Assembly (NCBI GenBank): GCA_934444765.1
Contig: CAKSDC010000004.1
Coordinates: 46,027-110,026 of the forward strand
Length of the DNA: 64,000 nt
Direction of reading: 5' to 3'
Source: an uncultured Oscillospiraceae bacterium
Lineage (GTDB): Bacteria > Bacillota > Clostridia > Oscillospirales > Ruminococcaceae
Below the pieces are notes generated by a model. It ran no database searches. It worked only from the letters and a program-made list of their open reading frames with translations, and had not been told where the DNA came from. Positions 17,040 to 24,890 of the stretch are shown one piece after another (positions within the stretch are counted from its first letter, which is position 1; every line of letters begins with the position of its first letter). A program made the position numbers and the translations under genes.

Positions 17040-17735
17040 ATGAACAGCACTATTAAAAAAAGTATCATAGATGACGCTATATCTTTAATGCAACAGTTTA
17101 TTAACTATCAAGGCGACTACTTAATTACCCTATCCGATTTTAACGTTAAAGAACAGTTAAAGTGCATATTCGATGTGGGTATAGATATAGCCTCTATTAA
17201 AGATAGAATACCAGAACATGATATCAGCTTTAAAGATAATACTCCAACACAAAATAGTATACATAGATATTCTATGTTAAAAAAGTTGATGTCTAAAACA
17301 GACTTACACGGTAGTTGTTTTATTAGCAACTACGGGGATATTATCATCAAAGACGATAAAAACTTTTACTTATCACAAGATGACCAACACTATATCTTAG
17401 TACTAAACAACTTAGTATTAGAATATAGCATATCAGACCCATTAACATACTTTAACAATGTAATACATAGTAATCCTAAACCTATATACAAGTCTTTAAG
17501 TGATAGGTTTATAAGTCAGTTTGAAAGTTTAGTACCATGTATAATATTCTTAGATGAGTTTCCTAAAATGCCCATGTTGTTTAAAGGCAGAATTAAGTCC
17601 AATCCGAAAGTTATACAGTTATTTCAAACTTACCGAAGGTCATTATTCTGTATGCCAAAAAGCAAGCAAGTTATAGGTTATAACTGCTTTTGGGAACGTT
17701 TAGAGCATCTACAAGATACCAATAGTACACTTTAG
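17040..17735 (+). CDS. unknown protein divergent from the ter operon
   Basis: A 231-residue soluble protein I do not recognise. It has no signal peptide, membrane segment or clear catalytic motif. It starts with a helical Lys/Asp/Ile-rich stretch and has a Phe/Tyr/Arg/Lys-rich C-terminal part (SNPKVIQLFQTYRRSLFC...). The frame extends upstream to a TTG at 16983, but that codon lies inside the promoter; ATG 17040 with GAGGAACGTT fits. Divergent from the ter operon, it may be co-regulated, which is inference only. Confidence 0.72.
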   Translation: MNSTIKKSIIDDAISLMQQFINYQGDYLITLSDFNVKEQLKCIFDVGIDIASIKDRIPEHDISFKDNTPTQNSIHRYSMLKKLMSKTDLHGSCFISNYGDIIIKDDKNFYLSQDDQHYILVLNNLVLEYSISDPLTYFNNVIHSNPKPIYKSLSDRFISQFESLVPCIIFLDEFPKMPMLFKGRIKSNPKVIQLFQTYRRSLFCMPKSKQVIGYNCFWERLEHLQDTNSTL

Positions 17736-17783
17736 GGCAGAAAATATACTCTGCCCATATAATAGTTTAGGAGGTCCTATATT

Positions 17784-18098
17784 TTGAATACAGTTAGTAC
17801 AGGTTTAGACGCTATTAGTTCTGGACTGTTTCCGATATCGTTTAACGCACATATAATATTTACTATAATATCTGTGTTATTCTTTTTAATGCAGTTTGCC
17901 AGACAAAAACAAAAGTATCAACTATTAAGTGCTATAGCTATACCTATTCCACTGATACTATATATAAACTCATCGTCTATAGTGTTTAACATAATAGGCA
18001 TAGTAGAGTTAGTATTGGTACTAATAATAGGTAGTATGTTATTCTTCAATAAAAAAGAAGACGATACTTCCGCTAATGCTAAGAAAGGGAAAGACTAA
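17784..18098 (+). CDS. small membrane protein
   Basis: A 104-residue protein with three hydrophobic stretches (about residues 13-35, 45-62 and 65-85) and a charged lysine-rich tail (KKEDDTSANAKKGKD) that is probably cytoplasmic. No recognised family. TTG 17784 follows a full AGGAGGT site. The stop overlaps the ATG of the next gene (TAATG), implying coupling to the dehydrogenase. Confidence 0.75.
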   Translation: MNTVSTGLDAISSGLFPISFNAHIIFTIISVLFFLMQFARQKQKYQLLSAIAIPIPLILYINSSSIVFNIIGIVELVLVLIIGSMLFFNKKEDDTSANAKKGKD

Positions 18099-19072
18099 TG
18101 GGACTTAATGCAGTAATCACCGATTGGTCTACCATGTCCATGACTGACGACGTATCTTATGATAGTATTAAGGCTCTGTTTGATGGTCTAACGGTATACA
18201 GTCTTACCCCTTATGATGAAGATACTATTATAGATAGAATAGGTTCAGCAGACGTTCTGTTATGTAACAAGACACCTATTACTAAGCGTGTAATAGAAAG
18301 TTGTAAAAACTTAAAGTATATAGGTCTATTTGCTACAGGATACAATAACGTAGATATTCCCACTTGCAAAGAAAAAAATATAGTCGTATGCAATGCAGGA
18401 GAATACTCCACTAACGCAGTAGCACAACTAACCTTTGCTATGATACTACATCACTATAGCAGAGTAGCTAAGTATGACAACTCTGTAAAGACTGGCGAAT
18501 GGTTAAAGTCTTCAGTATTTTCTTACTTTCCATATGGTACTACTGAACTATACAACAAGACTATATCCATAATAGGTTATGGTAGCATAGGTAAAAGAGT
18601 ATCCAAAATAGCTGAAACTTTCGGCATGAACGTATTAGTTCACACCCGAACCACTCCTAAAGACTGTCCTTACAGAGTAGTCTCTAAAGAAGAAGCCTTT
18701 AGCAGTGCAGACATAGTTACTCTACACTGTCCACTGACTGAACAGACCGCTAACTTAGTCTGTAAGGATACCCTATCTTTGATGAAAAAAGACGCTATTC
18801 TAATAAACACTTCAAGAGGCGGTACTGTAGACGAACTCGCATTAGCTACAGCCCTAAAGGAACACTCTATAGGTGGTGCATACCTTGACGTACTACGTAC
18901 CGAACCTATGTCTAAAGATACTCCGTTAATGGAAGTACTATCATTACCGAATTTGGTGATAACTCCACACATAGCGTGGTCGCCGTTAGAAACACGTCAA
19001 CGTCTACTAAACATAGTAGTAGATAACGTTAAAGGATTTTTAAACGGAAATATCATTAACAGAGTAGGCTAA
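18098..19072 (+). CDS. D-2-hydroxyacid dehydrogenase (glycerate dehydrogenase-like)
   Basis: NAD-dependent D-isomer 2-hydroxyacid dehydrogenase of 324 residues. Seen: GYNNVDI in the substrate domain, Rossmann loop IIGYGSIGKRV near 153-163, and the catalytic set Arg in NTSRGGTVDE, Glu in LRTEP and His in ITPHIAWSP. It resembles the HprA/glycerate (hydroxypyruvate) dehydrogenase branch; the substrate is not certain. Overlaps the preceding membrane-protein gene and is followed 35 bp later by proB. Confidence 0.9.
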   Translation: MGLNAVITDWSTMSMTDDVSYDSIKALFDGLTVYSLTPYDEDTIIDRIGSADVLLCNKTPITKRVIESCKNLKYIGLFATGYNNVDIPTCKEKNIVVCNAGEYSTNAVAQLTFAMILHHYSRVAKYDNSVKTGEWLKSSVFSYFPYGTTELYNKTISIIGYGSIGKRVSKIAETFGMNVLVHTRTTPKDCPYRVVSKEEAFSSADIVTLHCPLTEQTANLVCKDTLSLMKKDAILINTSRGGTVDELALATALKEHSIGGAYLDVLRTEPMSKDTPLMEVLSLPNLVITPHIAWSPLETRQRLLNIVVDNVKGFLNGNIINRVG

Positions 19073-19107
19073 TACTACAATACACTTATATGAAAGGACT
19101 TTTTTAG

Positions 19108-19914
19108 ATGTCAAAAATATCTGAAAAACAAAGAATAGTAATAAAGTTGGGAACTTCTACTTTGGCACACTCCACAGGTAGAATAAACCTTAGACGTATG
19201 AATAACTTAGTTAGAATAATCTCCGATATACACAATTCAGGCAAAGAGGTTATAATAGTATCTTCAGGTGCTATAGGTCTTGGAATGGGTAAACTTGGTC
19301 TAAAGGAACGCCCTACTGACACCCAAACTAAACAAGCCTGTGCAGCAGTCGGACAGTGCGAACTCATGTATATGTACGATAATCTATTCGATGAGTACGG
19401 AATTACAGTAGCTCAAATACTACTAACCAAAGCTACTATAGAAAATGAACGCAAAAAGAACGTAGAAAACACCTTTAAAAAACTCTTAGAGGCTAACGTT
19501 ATTCCTATAGTAAACGAAAACGATACGGTGGCTATAGATGAGTTGGAATTGGAAATCGGAGAAAACGACTCACTATCCGCAATAGTAGCCAGTCTGGCTA
19601 AAGCAGACCTATTAATAATACTATCCGATATAGATGGACTATACAGTTCCGACCCTCACAAGTCGGACAATGCAAGACTTATTCCTGTAGTTACCGAAAT
19701 CAGTTCTTACATAGAAAACATTGCAGGAGGTTCTGGTTCTAACTTAGGTACTGGCGGTATGACTACTAAAATCAATGCTGGTAAGATTGCTACTGAATCT
19801 GGTATAGATATGGTAATCATGAACGGTGCTAATCCTGAAAGACTATACGACCTATTTGAAGATAAGTCAGTAGGTACACTATTCTTAGCACCTACCCCAC
19901 AAGAGCAACTATAG
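19108..19914 (+). CDS. proB: glutamate 5-kinase, short form without PUA
   Basis: Amino-acid kinase catalysing the first step of proline synthesis, ATP-dependent formation of glutamyl 5-phosphate. Seen: VIKLGTSTL, VSSGAIGLGMGKLG, NENDTVA, LSDIDGLYSSDP, GTGGMTTKINAGKIA. The 268-residue length corresponds to the kinase domain alone; the C-terminal PUA domain of longer ProB is absent, as in several Firmicutes. proA is not adjacent. ATG follows GAAAGGAC; an intrinsic terminator ends the unit. Confidence 0.94.
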   Translation: MSKISEKQRIVIKLGTSTLAHSTGRINLRRMNNLVRIISDIHNSGKEVIIVSSGAIGLGMGKLGLKERPTDTQTKQACAAVGQCELMYMYDNLFDEYGITVAQILLTKATIENERKKNVENTFKKLLEANVIPIVNENDTVAIDELELEIGENDSLSAIVASLAKADLLIILSDIDGLYSSDPHKSDNARLIPVVTEISSYIENIAGGSGSNLGTGGMTTKINAGKIATESGIDMVIMNGANPERLYDLFEDKSVGTLFLAPTPQEQL

Positions 19915-19935
19915 TACACAAAATATTAAAAAGAT

Positions 19936-19966
19936 AAAGTCACGCCATATTCAGCGTGACTTTTTT
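19936..19966 (+). terminator. proB intrinsic terminator
   Basis: AAAGTCACGC (19936-19945) pairs with GCGTGACTTT (19954-19963), 8-nt loop, followed by the rest of a T6 run. Confidence 0.9.
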
Positions 19967-20086
19967 ATGCTTTAATATAATTATAAGAAATGTTCTAACT
20001 TAGTATGTATATATTATATCCCAAAATTAGTATAGAGTAAAGTATCTTTATAGACTAAATTATGGTATAATATTGACTTTATCCGT

Positions 20087-22765
20087 TTAAGATATATCTA
20101 TTAAGTTAGCCTTATTAGACCTACTACCAATATCATTTAAGACGTTTTTATAATAGGTAAACATTATAACTTGATGTAGTTTAGAGTGTTCAAGTATAAA
20201 GTCAAGATACTTATTAGTACTTTCATCGCTATACTGTATTAGTAGACCGTCTAATACTATAGGTAGGTTCAAATTGGAGATAGTAGCACAGTCGCCTAAC
20301 CTTAAAGATAGATAAGCCTGTTCCATAGTACCACTACTTAGATACTTCCAATCTTCTATAGAGTTATCCGATTGAGAAGCTACCTTTAAAGCCTTATCTA
20401 TAGATAAACTTTCATGAGAACCGTCTGTTAGTTGATTGAATATCTTATGAGTGTTACTATTAAGAGTGTTAGTATACTCTTTCATCTCTTCAAAAGACTG
20501 TCTTAATACGTCTAAAGCTATACTTACACTATTACAGAACTTTTCTTGTCTAACGATATCTCTTTCCAAGTGGTTGATATGATGTTCTATATCAGTAACG
20601 GAGTTACTATTTCTAAACTTTAGCTTAATATCGGAGTTGATATAAGATAGGTCAGCATTCTGCATATTTAAGGAGAACTGACAGTCGTTAATCTCATTCT
20701 TTAGAGTGTTCAACTCTGCTACGCTCATAGGTTCAGGATTATCCCTACCACACATTTCTATGTAGTCGGCAGTAACGTCGGTAAGTCTTTCTTTGAGTTC
20801 GTCGTAAGACTGTCCTTCAGTTTGAGAGTTCAACTCTACAGTTTGAGTGTTAATCTGTAGTTCCAAATCGTCTATATGGTTCAGCTTGCCTTTATATTCG
20901 TTGATTGCGTTATTGACTTCGTTTAGATTAGTACAAGATTTAACGTTAGATAACCAGTTGATAATATCCTGTTGGGCGTTATTGAAACTCTGTTCAGCCT
21001 TTTCGATACCTTGTAAGACGTTGTTTAGGTCATCTTGTTTAGCGTCCACTTTAGCCTGTTCGGTAACGAATACTTTTTGTGTTTCGTCACGTTGATTAAT
21101 CCAGTATTTAAGGTTATTGCTAAGAACTTTTTTCTGTTCTTCGTACTTGTCCACCTTAGAGATAGTCTGTTCTTCGGTTAGCTTTAGTAGATTAAGTTGT
21201 TTTTGAGCCTCACGTTGTTTTTTAACTAATATATGCTGTTCCCATTCTGTATTGTTTCTAACGTTGTTAAGATTTTCGATAGCTTTAGCCACGGCTACTT
21301 CATCGATATAGGTATTATTTTTGCTAATCTTTTTAGCCAAATTATCCTTTTGAGCCAACGTGGATAGTACCATAACTAAACCTATCGCAGGAATGATAGA
21401 AAGTATCTTATTGACAGTAAAAGCAAGTACTACGCCTATTATTATAATAAGCACGCTTAACATGATATACGTACTCAATGGAGTGACATTATTTTCATTA
21501 ACCTTAGGAATACGAGCCTCAGTCAACTGTTGTTGAGCCAAATCCATGCGTTGCTTGTCTAAGTCCTGTTTAGCCTTTAACTGTTCGTCGGTAACTCTGA
21601 AGTTGATATCTGCTTCTTTAATCTTTTCTTTAAGGTCTTCTAACTCTTTTTTAGTCTCTTCTATGCTCTTGTCTAAGTTGTCAATGTGACCGTTAGTGAA
21701 CTCTATCTGTTCCACGGCTTCGTTGTATAGCTGACGTTCTTCCACATGAGAAGTGTTTAACGTTTCGGTTAGTACGTCCAGTTCGTTTTTGATACGGGAG
21801 ACTGCCGACTGTAGTTGATTTTTACGTTCGCCAATCTGTTGGATAATGTTCAGTTTTTTATCTGCCTTGTTGATAAAGTTTTTATCTACAGTAATACCGT
21901 TGATAGTCAACGCTTGTCTAAGAGAAGATACTTCTTCCTTTAAGTCGTTTATATTATCGAACTTCGCCACTAAGTTTTTAAGACTATTAACTTCGGACAT
22001 CATTTCTTGAATGGTTAGAGTACGTTTAAGTTCATCGTAACGAGCCACTATTTCGTCTCTGTTTTCTTGTACGGCTTCGTAGTCTATTTGCATCTGTAGT
22101 TTTTGACTTTCTTCTGCTTTAGCGGAGTTCATATCTTCGTATAAAGAGTGTAGAGTAGCTCTGTTTTTATCCAAAATACCTATCTTACCACTTTTAGATA
22201 GATAGCACTCTTTAGCATCTGTAAGGCGTTGCTGAACGTTATTAAAAGAAGTTCCTTCATCACAAGTAGTAATTAGATTGGTAATCTTGCAGATTATTTC
22301 GTTATCGTCCATACCGTTAGTAATCTGATTGATGAATATACTTTTTTTGAACGTACTCTCACTGATACCTAACAGAGTCTTTCCGACTTTTTTATCGTCT
22401 TTAACGTCTATAGTGGTGTGGTTTGAAACGTCTTGTAGAGTTACTATATCTTCTGTGTTAGAGTCTTTAAATATACGAGTTAGTCTGTAATCTACACCGT
22501 TAAAAGAAAATTCTATAGAACCTCCCATTTGAGAGTTACTATCTGTTGGTCGATACTTTAACCTTTCGTTCACTATAGTGTTAGAACTATCAATCTGTTC
22601 AGCGGTTATATGTGGCGAACCGTAGAATAGCATTTTAATAAAGGCTATAATAGTATTTTTACCATTTTCCATATCGCCATATATAACGTTTAACCCGTCG
22701 TTTAAACGTAAGTGAAAATCTTTTAAGTTACCAAAAGCTATAATATCTATAGTATTAATTATCAA
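20087..22765 (-). CDS. YhaN/SbcC-like SMC-type protein with degenerate ATPase motifs
   Basis: An 892-residue protein of the RAD50/SbcC/YhaN type. N-terminal ATPase half (about 1-180); long coiled coils (about 200-400 and 490-770); two hydrophobic helices at about 425-465 (TYIMLSVLIIIIGVVLAFTV) typical of YhaN; C-terminal ATPase half. The fold is clear, but key residues differ: the P-loop reads YGDMENGKNT, with Asn where GK[S/T] is required; the signature YLSSGTMEQAYLSLRL is kept; Walker B reads LPIVLDGLLIQYSDE, with Gly instead of the catalytic Glu/Asp; the switch region reads FTYYKN. The TTG start (22765) lies inside the yhaO-like gene end, with GAGGTG as ribosome site. Confidence 0.85.
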   Translation of the reverse strand: MIINTIDIIAFGNLKDFHLRLNDGLNVIYGDMENGKNTIIAFIKMLFYGSPHITAEQIDSSNTIVNERLKYRPTDSNSQMGGSIEFSFNGVDYRLTRIFKDSNTEDIVTLQDVSNHTTIDVKDDKKVGKTLLGISESTFKKSIFINQITNGMDDNEIICKITNLITTCDEGTSFNNVQQRLTDAKECYLSKSGKIGILDKNRATLHSLYEDMNSAKAEESQKLQMQIDYEAVQENRDEIVARYDELKRTLTIQEMMSEVNSLKNLVAKFDNINDLKEEVSSLRQALTINGITVDKNFINKADKKLNIIQQIGERKNQLQSAVSRIKNELDVLTETLNTSHVEERQLYNEAVEQIEFTNGHIDNLDKSIEETKKELEDLKEKIKEADINFRVTDEQLKAKQDLDKQRMDLAQQQLTEARIPKVNENNVTPLSTYIMLSVLIIIIGVVLAFTVNKILSIIPAIGLVMVLSTLAQKDNLAKKISKNNTYIDEVAVAKAIENLNNVRNNTEWEQHILVKKQREAQKQLNLLKLTEEQTISKVDKYEEQKKVLSNNLKYWINQRDETQKVFVTEQAKVDAKQDDLNNVLQGIEKAEQSFNNAQQDIINWLSNVKSCTNLNEVNNAINEYKGKLNHIDDLELQINTQTVELNSQTEGQSYDELKERLTDVTADYIEMCGRDNPEPMSVAELNTLKNEINDCQFSLNMQNADLSYINSDIKLKFRNSNSVTDIEHHINHLERDIVRQEKFCNSVSIALDVLRQSFEEMKEYTNTLNSNTHKIFNQLTDGSHESLSIDKALKVASQSDNSIEDWKYLSSGTMEQAYLSLRLGDCATISNLNLPIVLDGLLIQYSDESTNKYLDFILEHSKLHQVIMFTYYKNVLNDIGSRSNKANLIDIS

Positions 22766-23960
22766 TTATGTTCACCTCGCTATCGAAAGCGTTCAACCCG
22801 ATGTATAGGGCATTACGAAGGCTTTCTTCTTCAAATCTGTCGCCACAACGTTCTATTCGGTTTAGCATATTCTTAACGAATAGTCCCCTTAAAGATACCT
22901 CTTTAGATAGTATATCAAAATTAACGTATGGCACAGACTGATTTTTAACGTTAGCATAGAATACTATCTCATTAAGTGCGTCTTGAATATATTGACAGTT
23001 AGGTCTATAGTTTTCAGCCGTAGTACCTTTTAATACTATTCTGTATAGATTTTCTTTATATGTAGAACCCAATTGATTTTCAAGGTAAGTAGTTATCATG
23101 CTAACCGCTTCTTTGTTGGAGTAGGCATTATCTATACTTACGTATAGTTCCATGAGTATCCTTTTAGACATAGGAATAAACTGTAGATTACAACTTCCCT
23201 TAGATACTGTGCCATAGTAGATACCCTTTTTGCCTTGCTCGTCAAAGTCGTGACCCTCTGGACAACCTGAATATGCATAGTATGTAGAACCAGCCTTTTT
23301 AACTTCAGTGGTTTTGTGCATGTGTCCTAAAGCCACATAGTCCATATTAGAACGGCTTAACTGCTCAACAGTAATAGGATTATAACGGCTAATTTGATTA
23401 CCTTCTATAATATCTCCATGCATCACTAATATGTTAGTATACCTATCCTTAGGAACGTCTATCTTATCGAATACAGGCGTTTCGATATAGGTACTTGCAA
23501 AAGATATCCCCCAAAGTCTTAACTTCATATTAGGAAACTCTACATACTGTAACTCTTTACCGAATATGAATACGTTATCGCACCAATCATTATCACAGAA
23601 TGGAGAGTCTGCACTTAGATAGTCATGATTACCAGCACATATAGCCACTATAGTTTCTGGAATATCAGCAAAACATCTCTTTGCAGAGTTAATAATAGAT
23701 AGGTCTACACCATGATTTACAAATAGGTCTCCTGCCACTATTAACACATCTACAGACTTTTGTTTGCATAGTTGAGTTACGTTTTTAAAAGTGTTCATAA
23801 TTTCGGCACGACGTTTTTTAGCGTCGTTATCCTTTAAAAATGATATTTCTGTACCCAAATGAATATCACTACAGTGTACAATGGTTATGCCATCGTCGGA
23901 GTTACACTTTTTATTTATTAAACGACTATTCTTATGGTAAGAAATATTGTTTATATCCAT
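22755..23960 (-). CDS. YhaO/SbcD-like DNA-repair metallophosphoesterase
   Basis: A 401-residue calcineurin-like phosphoesterase, the nuclease partner of YhaN/SbcC proteins. All metal-site motifs are intact: CSDIHLG, AGDLF, AGNHDY, LVMHGD and LGHMHK. A C-terminal capping/SbcC-binding domain follows. It overlaps the YhaN-like gene by 11 bp, which indicates obligate co-expression. Its nuclease should be active even though the partner's ATPase looks defective. The 5' leader carries a 22-bp palindrome. Confidence 0.9.
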   Translation of the reverse strand: MDINNISYHKNSRLINKKCNSDDGITIVHCSDIHLGTEISFLKDNDAKKRRAEIMNTFKNVTQLCKQKSVDVLIVAGDLFVNHGVDLSIINSAKRCFADIPETIVAICAGNHDYLSADSPFCDNDWCDNVFIFGKELQYVEFPNMKLRLWGISFASTYIETPVFDKIDVPKDRYTNILVMHGDIIEGNQISRYNPITVEQLSRSNMDYVALGHMHKTTEVKKAGSTYYAYSGCPEGHDFDEQGKKGIYYGTVSKGSCNLQFIPMSKRILMELYVSIDNAYSNKEAVSMITTYLENQLGSTYKENLYRIVLKGTTAENYRPNCQYIQDALNEIVFYANVKNQSVPYVNFDILSKEVSLRGLFVKNMLNRIERCGDRFEEESLRNALYIGLNAFDSEVNIIDN

Positions 23961-23990
23961 GTGAAAAATATTTCCTTTCTTTAAAATATT

Positions 23991-24012
23991 AGTTAGTTCG
24001 TACGAACTAACT
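23991..24012. promoter_or_regulatory. 22-bp perfect palindrome in the yhaO-like leader
   Basis: AGTTAGTTCGT followed immediately by its exact reverse complement. It lies between the yhaO-like start and its minus-strand promoter, starting about 25 bp downstream of the -10. Either a repressor operator (road-block position) or an RNA hairpin with a GTAC tetraloop. Confidence 0.6.
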
Positions 24013-24036
24013 TCTCCCCCAATTAAGTATATATTT

Positions 24037-24065
24037 AGTATACCATAGATTAGTATAAAAGTAAA
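24037..24065 (-). promoter_or_regulatory. SigA promoter of the yhaO/yhaN-like operon
   Basis: Minus strand TTTACT (plus 24060-24065), 17-bp spacer, TATACT (plus 24037-24042). Confidence 0.6.
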
Positions 24066-24097
24066 TGTACTAATTCAAAGATAAAAAACAAACTTTT

Positions 24098-24114
24098 TTG
24101 TGCAATTAGCACAA
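24098..24114. promoter_or_regulatory. inverted repeat upstream of terY
   Basis: TTGTGC (24098-24103) and GCACAA (24109-24114) flank AATTA, 31 bp upstream of the terY -35 box; a possible activator or repressor site in the divergent region. Confidence 0.4.
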
Positions 24115-24144
24115 TACAGACTATATATTTTTACTTTCTACACG

Positions 24145-24173
24145 TTGACTTATATAGAATATTATTATATAAT
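24145..24173 (+). promoter_or_regulatory. SigA promoter of the terY operon
   Basis: TTGACT at 24145-24150, 17-bp spacer, TATAAT at 24168-24173, about 57 bp before the terY ATG. Confidence 0.72.
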
Positions 24174-24229
24174 AGGTATATAATAGTATTTTTTAGTCTA
24201 TAATAATATATAGTAGAGGAGACAATTTT

Positions 24230-24871
24230 ATGGCTAATTTTTCAAGAAGACTACCAGTGTACCTATTAATAGATACTTCTGGTTCAATGTACGGTGAACC
24301 TATCGAGGCGGTTAGACAGGGTATCAAAGCCTTATTAATGGAACTACGCACAGACCCTCAAGCATTAGAAACTGCTTATATTTCGGTTATAACCTTTAGT
24401 AGCGTGGCAGTTCAGCAATGCCCATTAACCGAATTGGTATCTTTTGAAGAACCACAAATAGAGGCTAACGGACTAACTTCTTTAGGTGCAGGCTTAGAAC
24501 TACTTTCAGAGTGTATAGAAACCGAAGTGGTTAAAAATTCCCCAACCGTTAAGGGCGATTGGCGACCTTTAGTATTTATTCTAACTGACGGCGTTCCTAC
24601 CGATACTTGGGAACCTTTTGCCGAAAAGTTAAAGTCTGAAAACCCTGCTAACATAATAGCTTGCGGAGCAGGTGCGGAAGCAAGTACCGAGGTTCTAAAA
24701 AAGATTACTAACAACGTAATAATGTTAAATAGTCTATCTGCTGGAGACCTATCGCAATTTTTTAAGTGGGTATCGGATTCTATAAAGTTATCTTCTAACT
24801 CTTTAGACGCTAAACCAGACCAACCTATAGACTTACCTACTCCACCTCCAGCATTCACTATAATTCCATAA
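24230..24871 (+). CDS. terY: TerY-type von Willebrand factor A protein
   Basis: A 213-residue cytoplasmic vWA protein. The MIDAS metal motif LLIDTSGSMYG is at about 12-22, with the second and third elements in GLTSLGAG and ILTDGVPTD. A Pro-rich tail (PDQPIDLPTPPPAF) ends the protein. TerY with a PP2C phosphatase and a protein kinase forms the TerY-P triad described for Ter stress systems; exactly these two genes follow, with a 19-bp gap to the phosphatase. The role of the triad is known only as a predicted phospho-signalling module. Confidence 0.9.
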   Translation: MANFSRRLPVYLLIDTSGSMYGEPIEAVRQGIKALLMELRTDPQALETAYISVITFSSVAVQQCPLTELVSFEEPQIEANGLTSLGAGLELLSECIETEVVKNSPTVKGDWRPLVFILTDGVPTDTWEPFAEKLKSENPANIIACGAGAEASTEVLKKITNNVIMLNSLSAGDLSQFFKWVSDSIKLSSNSLDAKPDQPIDLPTPPPAFTIIP

Positions 24872-24890
24872 TCTAAAGGAGGAACTTTTT

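Noticed and set aside
20087..22765. Pseudogene call for the SbcC-like gene
   Set aside because: The 892-codon frame is intact with coupled translation; only catalytic residues are changed, so it is treated as a functional but altered protein.
23991..24012. LexA (SOS) box
   Set aside because: The half-sites are in the opposite order (GTTCG...CGAAC) from the Gram-positive LexA consensus CGAAC...GTTCG.
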